Positions 51,197 to 62,002 of a stretch of 64,000 bases of DNA are shown one piece after another. Every line of letters begins with the position of its first letter. Positions within the stretch are counted from its first letter, which is position 1. Origin of the DNA: Fusobacterium nucleatum_L (lineage in GTDB: Bacteria; Fusobacteriota; Fusobacteriia; Fusobacteriales; Fusobacteriaceae); contig NZ_CP077172.1 of the NCBI RefSeq assembly GCF_050231725.1, positions 682,001 to 746,000 of the forward strand, given 5' to 3'. Made by a program: the position numbers and the translations under genes. The notes under the pieces were generated by a model. The model ran no database searches. It saw nothing but the letters and a program-made list of their open reading frames with translations, and was not told the origin of the DNA.

Positions 51197-51940
51197 ATGT
51201 CAGTTGTATCAATGAAACAATTATTGGAAGCTGGAGTTCACTTTGGTCACCAAGCTAAAAGATGGAATCCAAAAATGGCTAAGTATATTTTCACAGAAAG
51301 AAATGGAATTCATGTAATTGATTTACATAAATCTTTAAAGAAAATAGAAGAAGCTTATGAAGAAATGAGAAAAATAGCTGAAGATGGTGGAAAAGTTCTA
51401 TTTGTTGGAACTAAAAAACAAGCTCAAGAAGCTATTAAAGAACAAGCAGAAAGATCTGGAATGTATTACATCAATAACAGATGGTTAGGTGGAATGCTTA
51501 CAAACTTCTCTACAATCAAAAAGAGAATTGAAAGAATGAAAGAATTAGAAAGAATGGATGCTGATGGAACTTTAGATTCAGATTACACTAAAAAAGAAGC
51601 TGCTGAATTTAGAAAAGAATTATCTAAACTTTCTAAAAATTTATCTGGTATCAGAGATATGGAAAAAGCTCCAGATGCTATCTATGTAGTAGACGTAAAA
51701 ATGGAAGAATTACCAGTTAAAGAAGCTCATCTATTAGGTATCCCTGTATTTGCTATGATAGATACAAACGTGGATCCTGATTTAATAACTTATCCAATTC
51801 CTGCAAATGATGATGCTATAAGATCAGTAAAATTAATTACTTCTGTTATAGCTAATGCAATAGTTGAAGGAAACCAAGGAATAGAAAAAGTAGAACCTCA
51901 ATCAGAAGAAGTAAACGTTGAAGAAGGTTCAGTAGAATAA
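51197..51940 (+). CDS. rpsB: Ribosomal protein uS2
   Basis: A 247-residue small-subunit protein starting VSMKQLLEAGVHFGHQAKRWNPKM, the S2 signature, with RWLGGMLTNF near residue 95 and IDTNVDPDLITYPIPANDDA near 197. The C-terminal tail is acidic. Preceded by AGGAGG and a structured leader; tsf follows. Confidence 0.97.
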   Translation: MSVVSMKQLLEAGVHFGHQAKRWNPKMAKYIFTERNGIHVIDLHKSLKKIEEAYEEMRKIAEDGGKVLFVGTKKQAQEAIKEQAERSGMYYINNRWLGGMLTNFSTIKKRIERMKELERMDADGTLDSDYTKKEAAEFRKELSKLSKNLSGIRDMEKAPDAIYVVDVKMEELPVKEAHLLGIPVFAMIDTNVDPDLITYPIPANDDAIRSVKLITSVIANAIVEGNQGIEKVEPQSEEVNVEEGSVE

Positions 51941-51971
51941 TAAATAATGTAATCTTATAGGAGGTAATAAA

Positions 51972-52865
51972 ATGGCCGTTATAACAGCTGCTTTAGTAAA
52001 AGAGTTAAGAGAAAGAACAGGAGCAGGAATGCTTGACTGTAAAAAAGCATTAGAATCTCATGATGGAGATATAGAAAAATCAATAGACTACCTAAGAGAA
52101 AAAGGTATAGCTAAAGCTGTTAAAAAAGCAGGAAGAATTGCTGCTGAAGGATTAATTTTTGATGAAGCTACTCCTGATCATAAAAAAGCAGTTATATTAG
52201 AGTTCAACTCTGAAACTGACTTTGTTGCTAAAAACGAAGAATTCAAAGAATTTGGTAGAAAATTAGTAAAAATTGCTTTAGAAAGAAATGTACATCAATT
52301 AGAAGAATTAAATGAAGCTCAAGTTGAAGGAGACAAAAAAGTTTCTGAAGCTTTAACTGATTTAATTGCTAAAATTGGTGAAAATATGAGTTTAAGAAGA
52401 CTAGCTGTTGTAGTTGCAAAAGATGGTTTTGTTCAAACTTATAGTCACTTAGGTGGAAAATTAGGTGTTATAGTTGAAATGTCCGGAGAAGCAACTGAAG
52501 CTAATCTAGAAAAAGCTAAAAATATAGCTATGCACGTTGCAGCTATGGATCCTAGATATTTATCAGAAGAAGAAGTTACAGCTGCTGATTTAGAACACGA
52601 AAAAGAAATTGCTAGAAAACAATTAGAAGAAGAAGGAAAACCTGCTAACATAATCGAAAAAATATTAACAGGAAAAATGCATAAATTCTATGAAGAAAAT
52701 TGTCTAGTAGATCAAATCTATGTAAGAGCTGAAAACAAAGAAACTGTTAAACAATATGCAGGAGATATTAAAGTTCTATCATTTGAAAGATTCAAAGTTG
52801 GAGATGGAATAGAAAAGAAAGAAGAAGATTTCGCTGCAGAAGTTGCTGCTCAAATCAATGGATAA
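51972..52865 (+). CDS. tsf: Elongation factor Ts
   Basis: A 297-residue EF-Tu guanine-nucleotide exchange factor with LRERTGAGMLDCKKALE and the catalytic-type motif FNSETDFVAKNEEF near residue 79 (TDFVA is the hallmark). Also AMDPRYLSEEEV and the QIYV segment. Co-transcribed with rpsB; a terminator follows. Confidence 0.97.
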   Translation: MAVITAALVKELRERTGAGMLDCKKALESHDGDIEKSIDYLREKGIAKAVKKAGRIAAEGLIFDEATPDHKKAVILEFNSETDFVAKNEEFKEFGRKLVKIALERNVHQLEELNEAQVEGDKKVSEALTDLIAKIGENMSLRRLAVVVAKDGFVQTYSHLGGKLGVIVEMSGEATEANLEKAKNIAMHVAAMDPRYLSEEEVTAADLEHEKEIARKQLEEEGKPANIIEKILTGKMHKFYEENCLVDQIYVRAENKETVKQYAGDIKVLSFERFKVGDGIEKKEEDFAAEVAAQING

Positions 52866-52873
52866 TTATTTAT

Positions 52874-52895
52874 GAGGATGCAACTTTGCATCCTC
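52874..52895 (+). terminator. Terminator after tsf
   Basis: GAGGATGCAA / TTGCATCCTC (52874-52883 with 52886-52895) with a tight loop, then TATTTTTTT. It may only partly stop transcription into pyrH, since no clear pyrH promoter is seen. Confidence 0.8.
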
Positions 52896-52928
52896 TATTT
52901 TTTTAAATAAAATATTAGAGGAGGAAAT

Positions 52929-53648
52929 ATGGAAAGCCCTTTTTACAAGAAAATCTTATTGAAATTAAGTGGAGAAGCCTTGATGGGAGATCAAGAATTT
53001 GGAATTTCATCTGATGTTATAACTTCTTATGCAAAACAGATTAAAGAAATTGCTGACCTTGGAGTTGAAATTTCTATTGTTATTGGAGGTGGAAATATAT
53101 TCAGAGGACTTTCTGGAGCTGCACAAGGAGTAGATAGAGTTACAGGAGATCATATGGGTATGCTTGCTACTGTAATAAACTCTTTAGCACTACAAAATTC
53201 AATTGAAAAGCTAGGAGTTCCTACTAGAGTACAAACTGCTATTGAAATGCCTAAAGTTGCAGAGCCTTTTATAAAAAGAAGAGCTCAAAGACATCTTGAA
53301 AAAGGTAGAGTAGTTATATTTGGAGCTGGAACTGGGAATCCATATTTCACAACAGATACAGCAGCTGCTTTAAGAGCTATTGAAATGGAAGCTGATGTTG
53401 TTATAAAAGCTACAAAAGTTGATGGAATATATGATAAAGACCCTGTAAAATACCCTGATGCTAAAAAATATGAAACAGTTACATATAATGAAGTTTTAGC
53501 AAAAGATTTAAAAGTTATGGATGCCACTGCTATTTCACTATGTAGAGAAAATAAATTACCTATAATTGTATTTAATTCTTTAGTTGAAGGTAACTTAAAG
53601 AAAGTTGTTATGGGTGAACATATTGGAACTACTGTTGTAGCAGATTAA
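52929..53648 (+). CDS. pyrH: UMP kinase
   Basis: A 239-residue amino-acid-kinase-fold enzyme phosphorylating UMP. Motifs: KILLKLSGEALMG at the start, VIGGGNIFRG near residue 53, GDHMGMLATVINSLALQ near 76 and GTGNPYFTTDTAA near 138. Full length with AGGAGG ribosome site. Sits in the widely conserved order rpsB-tsf-pyrH-frr. Confidence 0.97.
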   Translation: MESPFYKKILLKLSGEALMGDQEFGISSDVITSYAKQIKEIADLGVEISIVIGGGNIFRGLSGAAQGVDRVTGDHMGMLATVINSLALQNSIEKLGVPTRVQTAIEMPKVAEPFIKRRAQRHLEKGRVVIFGAGTGNPYFTTDTAAALRAIEMEADVVIKATKVDGIYDKDPVKYPDAKKYETVTYNEVLAKDLKVMDATAISLCRENKLPIIVFNSLVEGNLKKVVMGEHIGTTVVAD

Positions 53649-53681
53649 TTATATTAATTTGAATTAATTTAAGGAGGATTT

Positions 53682-54254
53682 ATGAGTATAGCTAGTGACA
53701 AACTTGTTAAAGAATGTGAAGAGAAAATGTTAAAAACTATTGAAGCAGTAAAGGACAAATTTACAGCTATCAGAGCAGGAAGAGCAAATGTATCTATGCT
53801 TGATGCAGTTAGAGTAGAAAACTATGGAAGTGAAGTTCCTTTAAATCAAATTGGTACAGTATCTGCTCCTGAAGCAAGACTTTTAGTTATTGATCCTTGG
53901 GATAAATCTTTAATCTCTAAAATAGAAAAAGCATTACTTGCAGCTAATTTAGGAATGACACCTAACAATGACGGTAGAGTTATAAGACTTGTTTTACCTG
54001 AACTTACTGCTGAAAGAAGAAAAGAATATGTTAAACTTGCTAAAAATGAAGCTGAAAATGGTAAAATTGCTGTTAGAAATATCAGAAAAGATATTAATAA
54101 TCATTTAAAGAAATTAGAAAAAGACAAAGAAAATCCTATTTCTGAAGATGAATTAAAGAAAGAAGAAACAACTGTTCAAACTCTAACTGATAAATATGTT
54201 AAAGAAATAGATGAATTACTTGCTAAGAAAGAAAAAGAAATTACTACAATATAA
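53682..54254 (+). CDS. frr: Ribosome recycling factor
   Basis: A 190-residue protein (typical 185) with FTAIRAGRANVSMLDAVRVENYG, the RRF signature, and RKEYVKLAKNEAENGKIAVRNIR. It releases ribosomes after termination together with EF-G. AGGAGG precedes the start. It ends the four-gene translation cluster. Confidence 0.97.
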   Translation: MSIASDKLVKECEEKMLKTIEAVKDKFTAIRAGRANVSMLDAVRVENYGSEVPLNQIGTVSAPEARLLVIDPWDKSLISKIEKALLAANLGMTPNNDGRVIRLVLPELTAERRKEYVKLAKNEAENGKIAVRNIRKDINNHLKKLEKDKENPISEDELKKEETTVQTLTDKYVKEIDELLAKKEKEITTI

Positions 54255-54275
54255 ATTTTATTAACTTATAATTTA

Positions 54276-54307
54276 TAGCATCCATTATTTTATATTAATG
54301 GATGCTA
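54276..54307 (+). terminator. Terminator of frr
   Basis: TAGCATCCATTA / TAATGGATGCTA (54276-54287 with 54296-54307), 8-nt loop, followed by T-rich sequence. Confidence 0.8.
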
Positions 54308-54340
54308 TTTTAATTTTATTATATTATTTCACAAAAAAAA

Positions 54341-54383
54341 ACTGCACCCCAATCTTGTGTCCAAGATTTTGGGGTGCAGCTCA
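54341..54383 (-). repeat. IS-end-like hairpin, copy 2, acting as terminator
   Basis: Reverse-complement copy of 48601-48643. Read on the minus strand it is TGAGCTGCACCCC...GGGGTGCAGT, followed by a run of T, and forms a near-perfect 18-bp stem around GACA. It lies 29 nt after the autotransporter stop and would terminate that transcript. No transposase gene is near either copy. Confidence 0.78.
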
Positions 54384-54412
54384 TTCTATAGTATTAACTA
54401 GTTATTAATTTA

Positions 54413-57400
54413 TTAGAATATAATTCTTAGTCCTAGTCCTCCTCTTACATTTTGTCCTTTTGTGTCATATCCTACATTTGCAGTTACTCCATATCTTTGG
54501 TTATCTAAGCCAATATTCAAGTCTGTTTTTATATTTCCTCTTCTATCTTCTTTTTCGCCTCTTAGATCATACCAACCTGCAGTTGTATCTACAACTCTTG
54601 CTTTATTCTTTCCATTTGCTATTCTTCCTAATTCATTTTCATATGCTACTGTTAAGCCTACTTTTAATGTCTTTCTATCAAATAGATGTCTATATGCAAG
54701 TTCTCCTCCAATTTCTGGTCTTATTGAGAAATAATCATTTGATTTTACTTCTAGTTTTATTTCTCCTGATTTTTCTCTTATCTTAGACATTCTTCCATAT
54801 TCTGTATTTAATGCTGCATATGGTTTTAATGTGAAATCTTCACTTAATCTAAAGCTCTTACTTACTTCATTTTTTACTCCTAATCCATAAGAATAATATT
54901 TAGATTTTGCATTGAATATTTCATCTACTACTAAGAATCTTCTATGCATTTTGTTGTATCCTGCAAATACTTCTCCAGATATTGTCCAGTTTAAACTATT
55001 ATCATAATCAAATGGAACTGATTTAAATACTCCAAGTTTTGCTTGTAGCATTTGTTCTTTTGAGTTTCCAATATCTTTAAACTTAAATGTATTATGAACT
55101 ATACCTGTGTACCATCCAAGAGTTTTTCCTAATCTTACAGATTCATCTTCATGAACATATGCTGCTCCATAAGCATTGTACTTATAGTCTTTAATTCCTG
55201 CAGTATCTGTTTTATATTCTCCATTAGTTCCAAATACTTTTACTTTATTTGAGTCTTTAGAGAATGTTTGCCATTCATTTCTTAAATAGTCAAATTCTTG
55301 AGAAAGAATTTGTCCTGTTGCATTTATTCTTTGTTGAACATTTGCATATTGTTGTCCTAACATTTCATCAAAGGCTTGTGATAATAAGATAGCTTCATTC
55401 TTTCCTATTCCATTTATTTTATTAAACAATCTCTTTTCTTTTGAATCAAGAGCATTCATATCATATCTTTGTTCTAATCCATCTAAGAAATTATACGGAG
55501 TAGTACTATTTTTAGCATATTCTTTATAATCTGTCTTTGTCATTACAATAGATTTAATTTTTCCTGTTTTTTCTATTCCATTAGTTGCTGCTGCCCAAGT
55601 TAAAGATCCTGATAATACATCATATTTTTCTAATCCACTATTATCCAATGCTTTATTATATCTTTCTAGAATATTTTGTCCTACAGTAATAGTCTTAGCA
55701 TTTGTATATTCAGCTGCTTCTGCTCCTATTATTAGATCTGCTTTTTCTAAACCTGCTAAATGTTGTAATCCTTGTATCGGATTAGTATAATTTACTCCTG
55801 ATGTATCTACATACATTCCTATTCTTGATATTGAACCAAAATCTTTATGCCCTTCTAAAGCCTTCCTATTATAAGTTGGTTTTCCTGGAGTAGTAACTGA
55901 TATGTTTGTTCCACTAGTAACATCTATATCAGTTGGTTTAAGTATATTTCCATTTGCATCAGTTATTTTACTTGGGGTTCTTCCGCCTTTAGGTACACTA
56001 ATAGTTTTATCTCCAAATATCTTATCTCCTCCAGCAGTTCCTTCTATATTTTTTGTTGCTTCTGCTGAACTATCTTGGACATTTATACTTCCAGCACCTA
56101 AATTACTTCCTTGAGCACCATTTGCTGTTACTATACCTTTTGAATTAGGTGCTTTTAATGTTATAGTTCCATAGTTTTTAAAAGTAGTATTTTTACCACT
56201 TGAGTATGCAGCTATCGCACCTTGTGCTGATGCTTCTATTGTAATATTACCAGTAGCTGCATTTATTCCTGTTGCTCCATTTTCCAAGTACATTCCTATT
56301 GCTTTTTTAGCAGTAATATTAATTGTGCCATGGTTTTCTGCAATTGAACCTGCTCCTGAAGCATACATACCTATTGAATTATCATGATCAACATTAATAG
56401 TTCCTGTATTTATAATATGTCCAATTCTATTTTTACTTGCATCTTTAGAATCTGTATACCCAGCTGCCATACCTATACTATATAATTCATTTTCTAAATC
56501 TGTTTTACCTACTTTTATTGTAGCAGCATTTCTAGCAATTCCTGTTCCACCTGTTTTATAAGCACTGTATATCCCAACATTTCCTGTACCACTAGTGAAA
56601 TCCATATCTCCAGTTCCTGCATAATTTGTTAAATTACCAGCAACATAGTATCCATAATTTCCATTTCCAGAAGATGTTATCTTTGTCTTTCCATGTACTG
56701 TTGAAGTTATATTAGATGTATAAGTATATACTGAATCCCCTTTTAGATTTACTGTTGCCAAGTTGTTATTGATTGTTGTTGCTCCTGTTCCAGCATCAAC
56801 TATTCCAATAGATCCTTTTCCAATAGTCAAAGATGTTAAGTTATTATTGATTGTTCCAGCATTTCCAACATAATAAACTCCTACTGCTTCTTTATTTGCT
56901 CCTAGAGTTTCTCCTATTGTCATTTTAGAGCCTGAATCTAAATTAACATTTCCACCTTTTGCATAAATTCCTACTCCTCCATCTCCAACTTCAACTTTGG
57001 CATCATTTTCAATAGTTGCTAATGTTGTACTTCCATAAATTCCTATTGAATTCTTTCCAGCTTTTACTGAAGTATGACTTAAAACACTAACTTGTCCTCC
57101 ATCTTTCAAATGAATAGCAACACTTTGATCTGTACCAGTAGTATCTCCAACTTCAACATTAGCAGAACTAATAATGTTATGTGCAGCTCCTTCACTGTGT
57201 ATACCAATTGAAGCAGTTCCATCTAATTTAATTTTTCCATTATTTGTATAAGTAGATGCTGTAGCATTATTTATAACTAATCCTTTTGCTCCTTCAGCTG
57301 TAGAAACTATATCTCCAGTGTTGACAAGAGCAGTTCCATCTTTCATAAACATACCAACAGAGTTTTTACCTATTGTTAATTTTCCGGTATTTCTTAAGCT

Positions 57401-60400
57401 TCCAGTAGTACCAGTTGAATAAAGAGCAGCACCATCAGAACCCATTACTATATCAGAATTATTTTCAATTCTTGCACCATTTACGCCATAAGCTCCAACA
57501 GATTTATTACCTAGAGTAATAGTTTTTCCAGCAGCTGTTGTTAATTCAAGAGTTGCTCCTGTTTTTCTTCCATTCAAATAGAAGGCAACATTTTTTTCAC
57601 CATTTAGTGTTACATTTGATCTCCAATCAACTGTTGAATTCTTAGCACTTACCAGTGTAATCTTATCTCCAGCAAATGTTTTATCTTTATCATAAATTAA
57701 AGAAGAGTTATCCATTGAAAAATATGCAAAGCTCTTTCCATTTGGTACTATATTTACATTTTCAGTTAAACTTGCTCCAACTGAACTAAATGACATATCT
57801 TTTAAATTAAAGATTGAGTTTCCATCACCATTTAGAGTTACCTTAGATGAGAAATTCAATGTTCTTCCACTGAAACTTCCTCCTAAGTTAAATGCAATAC
57901 CATTTCCAGCTAGAGTTATATCTCCAGTAGAATTAATATCAGAGTTTTTAGCATTTATTGCAACTCCTTTTAATCCCATTTTAATATTACCTGTATTTGA
58001 AACAATAGAGTTTACTGAATGGATTCCTATACTTTCTTCTGAAGAAGAAAAATCTATAGTTCCTGTATTTGTTAAATTAGAATCAGCTACTGTTGTTGAG
58101 GTATTTTCAGCAAATATACCAAAGGCTTTAGTTTTTCCACTTACACCTTTAAGTGTTCCAGCATTTGTTACAGAAATAGTTCCATCTCCTAATGTTGAAC
58201 TATTCAATCTATTTGCACCATATAGGGCAACTCCTTCTTGTCCAACAGTAACACTCGCTCCTGCACTATTTAATATCTTAGAGCCTCCAGCTCCATAGAT
58301 ACCTATTCCATTATTTCCTGTAACTTCAATATTTTTATTATTTGTTAAAGTAATAAAATCTCCTGCCATAGCAGTAGTTGTTTCAGTTGCTGTACTATTT
58401 CCTGTTAATTTTATAGTTCCATTATTTACAATAGATATATCTGTTACTGCTCCAACATCTCCTCCAGTTCCTTCATTAAAGTTACCTTGGAATAGAGCAA
58501 CTTGTCCTTGTTTTGTTCCTGAAATAGTTTTCCCTGCATCAACTAACATATCTGAAGAACGGAAATCAACTTTATAGAAAGCATCTGGTGTTGTAGTTGA
58601 ATCATCATTATCTAAATTGACATTTTGGTTAATTTCAAGTTTACCTCTATATACAGAATAAACTTTGTATGAACCAGTTGCTGGTGCTTCCAACTCAACT
58701 TTTGAGCCTAATGCACTGTTAATAGTTGCTAGGCTGTTAACACTACTTAATTTCATACTTCCACCAGTAGGTTTATGTAGAACCATAAATGTTCCACCAG
58801 CTTGCATCTTTACTTTTAATTTTTGTGCTCCTGGAGCAAGATCAAACATTGCATTTAAGAAAGTAGGAACACCTTGTACTTCTCCATTTACATTATTTAT
58901 AGCTGGATTTTTTAGATAGAATCCATATCCTCCAGATTCTATATCAGCATTCACATTTCCTTTTAATGTAAACTTTCCTGCAGACTCATTAGGATTATCT
59001 GATTTATAGTTATAGAATAATAATCCCCCTTTTCCAGCAATTAATTTTAAATTTCCAGATGTATTATCCAATGTTATATCTGCTTGATCTGAATATAGTG
59101 CTACTGCTCCATTTTCTGATCTAACTGTTCCTTGTTTTAATTCAGTCTTAGTATGAGTTACATCAGTTCCTTGTGCATATAAACCAATAGATTGACTACC
59201 TTTTGCATTAATTTCAGCATTAGCATTATCCATTAAAAAATGACCAGTGTTATACACACCAGTAGCTTCAGCACCATCAACAGTAATAGTTCCCTCATTT
59301 TTAGCAGTAGAATGTTTTGAACCTTGTTTTAATGCTGCCATTCCAACAGAGCCTGTTGAATCTCCTATCTTAACTGTTCCCTCATTTACAACTTCAGCTT
59401 CATTTGTTGCTACCATTCCAAAATTATTTTTAGATATGTTTGTGCCTTCTTTATCTATTTCTATTGTTGCACCAGCTTTATTAGTTGCGATAGCATATTT
59501 AGTTTTATCCCCTGATGTTGAACTTCCATTGGCTATCATACCAATTGCACCTTGTCCCGTAAGTTTAATAATGTTTTTATTAATAACTTCTGTATTTCCA
59601 GCAGTAGCTCCTTCATAAGTTAAATCGGCTTGATCAGCTCTCATTGCAACATTAAATCTATATTTATCTAATTCTTTTTGTGCAACTGCAGAAACTTTTA
59701 TTATACCTTCATTAGTCATATCAGAATTAATGTTTACAAACATTCCTAAAGCATTAGAAACATTATCTTCTAAGTTAATATTTCCTTTATTTACTGCCTT
59801 ACCCCTTGTAAGAGTTACTTTTGTTTTTACAGAATCATCTCTCATTAGAGCCATAGCTGCTGAATTATCAGCTCTATCTGCATTATCTCCGTTAGTTGAA
59901 TCTGGATTTTTTCTTAAAGTAATATTAGCATTTGAATCATTTACAAAATCAACTTTTCCTGCCTCTTCAGTAGCTGCATACTTCATACCATAGCTTTCAA
60001 TACCTGATAAAAGTATACTTCCTTTATTTGTCATAGGTCTATTTGAATAAGAATAATCTTTTGCATCAACATTAGCTGGGTTTGGCAAATAAGTATACAG
60101 ACCTATTGATCTTTCTCCTCTAAAATCAATTACTCCAGTAGTGTCATTTATTATAGCTCCACCCTTAACAGGATCTTCTTGAATCAAAGCTAAAGCAACT
60201 TTATATCCAACATAGCCATCTGTACTCCTCTTTATATGATACTCTTCAGTAGGACCTTTTATTGTTAAATATTTTCCAAGCCCTGAACCACTAGTATCAT
60301 AAGGCATATCTTTTATCCATTTATCATTTTTTTCTTCTCTATCTGTTATAGTACCTGCATTTAATTCTGTTGTTTTATGTCCTTGAGATACTAAACCTAA

Positions 60401-61726
60401 TGTAAGAATACCTCCTAGATTAACTGTATAACCATTTGGTATTGTTAATATATTTCCTCCTGATTGTGACACATCATCTGATTCAATAAATCTTGAACCA
60501 CCTACAAAGAAGTGTTGATTATTTTTATTTGGATTAGTTCCATTAGCTGAAGTTTCTACAGGTTTTTCATATTCATCACCAAAATTGTATGAATTGAAAT
60601 ATACATTAGTAGGTGCTGCTGCTGTTGATCCCCATTCACCAGGCTTAAGAGGCTGACCAGGCTGAGGATTTTTATCACTGTGTTCTCTTGGTTTATCTGT
60701 TCCTAAAGTAAAATTTTTTTTAGTCTCTGCATACATCTTAAATGCTAAAGAGGCTCTTTCTCCTGGTAAACCCCATATCCCACCTCTTGCTGGCCATGTA
60801 TAGTGTAATATATTTTCAATATTTCCAGCTGCTCTATCAGCTAAGTTAAATCCATCTTTTGTATTTTGTCTTTCCTTAGTACCACTATTACAACCAGGAT
60901 TACAATCTGCACCTACCACTACTGCAAAAGTTGGAGGGACTGGTAAGTCAGGAGCTTCTACTTTTGGAGCAACTGGTGCAAATGAAGGAATTTTAATATT
61001 AGGAGCAGCTGGACTATTAGCTATTCCTAATGTTGTACTTGGACTTGGTTGAATAACATTAACTGGCGGTACAGTTAGTGTTATTGCTCCCTTTTGAATA
61101 TTTTTAGGTCTAATTCCAGCACTTACTTCTATAGAAATTGGATCTTCATTTATTTAAGCTCTTCCTATTAATCCATAATTTAAACCTGTATCATTAGAGC
61201 TAAATCCTCCACTTGTTGCTACTATAGAATCTAATATAGCCTTTTGATTTTTTGTTCTTGCTGTTGTTGCTCTTCCAAATATATTTGTACTTCTTGTAAA
61301 CATTCCTTCAAATGGATATTTTTCAGCTTTATCTCCTCTACCCTTATATGTGCCATTCCATTTACTGTACATATAGTTAGCTCCGAACTGCCATGAAGCC
61401 CAAGGTGATTTTACTACTTGATCTCCTTGTTCCATTAATTGGACTAATTCTAGTCTTAAGCCTGCTAAACCTTTTTCATTTTCTGCTTTTAGTTGTTCTA
61501 TTTTTGATTGTAAATTTCCTATTGAATTTCTTAAATTTTCTCTTGATGAAGAGATTTCTTCTTTTGTTGGTACTATACCATCCTGTAAACTATCTATTTC
61601 TTCTGAAAATGCTGAAGCCCCCATCATTAAGAATAAAATAGCTAAACCTAATGAATATTTTACAGTTTTATTCCTTTTTGCTACTGAACGTAAAATATCT
61701 CCTACTTTGTATAGGTTACTTCTCAT
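54413..61726 (-). pseudogene. Large type V autotransporter adhesin, interrupted by one in-frame stop
   Basis: The whole region is one frame of 2438 codons, broken only by TAA at 61156-61154. N-terminal part (61726-61157, 190 residues): the fusobacterial autotransporter module NNLYKV-like RSNLYKVGDILRSVAKRNKT, then VKYSLGLAILFLMMGASAFS (signal), a coiled coil (about 55-95), and the conserved GANYMYSKW...GLNYGLIGRA. After the stop it continues in frame with INEDPISIEVSAGIRPKNI, a Pro-rich linker and a beta-helical passenger of many short repeats (GSxGIY/GNVGIYS-type units with NNGTI or NTGTI spacers). The C-terminal ~280-residue barrel ends GGLGLRIIF, with the terminal Phe of outer-membrane barrels. 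It would be a surface adhesin like RadD or Fap2 but shorter. A single GAA-to-TAA change could explain the stop. The promoter is not clear; AGGAGG precedes ATG 61726. Without readthrough only the N-terminal fragment would be made. Confidence 0.85.
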
Positions 61727-62002
61727 CTATATTTTTCCTCCTTGCATACTATTTAATAAATTATTTTTAATATCAATATTTTTTATTATAAATAATACTA
61801 TTTTTTTTAAAAATTGTCAATTTTTTTTGATTTTTTTGTTCTTTTTTATCTAATACAGTATTTTTTATTTTTATATATAACTGAATTAGTCGCACTTATA
61901 GAGATTTGAAACTACTTTTTTAAAAATAATACTCAATAAAAAAACTGCATCTTTAATCTTATAGATTATTAATGCAGTAATTTTTCATTTATATAATAAT
62001 TA
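61727..62002. other. Intergenic region between autotransporter and secY
   Basis: Besides the secY terminator (61944-61978), this stretch holds the autotransporter leader and an AT-rich tract (about 61750-61860) with long T runs on the plus strand. No ORF or repeat was found. Confidence 0.5.
61944..61978 (-). terminator. Terminator of the spc operon (after secY)
   Basis: In the minus-strand RNA ACTGCAT pairs with ATGCAGT, with an inner TAATC/GATTA stem, followed by a run of seven T. It lies 25 nt past the secY stop. Its CTGCA ends recall the IS-end-like hairpins, but the core is different. Confidence 0.8.

Noticed and set aside
48601..54383. A composite transposon bounded by the two IS-end-like hairpins
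   Set aside because: The enclosed genes are core housekeeping genes (nusB, rpsB, tsf, pyrH, frr) and no transposase is present.
54460..54786. Plus-strand ORFs antisense to the autotransporter (also at 55902, 58665, 59247, 59730)
   Set aside because: They mirror a repetitive coding strand, lack ribosome sites and have compositions expected of antisense shadows.
61154..61156. Stop codon as selenocysteine or recoded codon
   Set aside because: It is TAA, not TGA, and there is no recoding structure next to it.
61944..61978. Third copy of the IS-end-like hairpin
   Set aside because: It shares only the CTGCA ends; the core differs and it is explained as the spc operon terminator.
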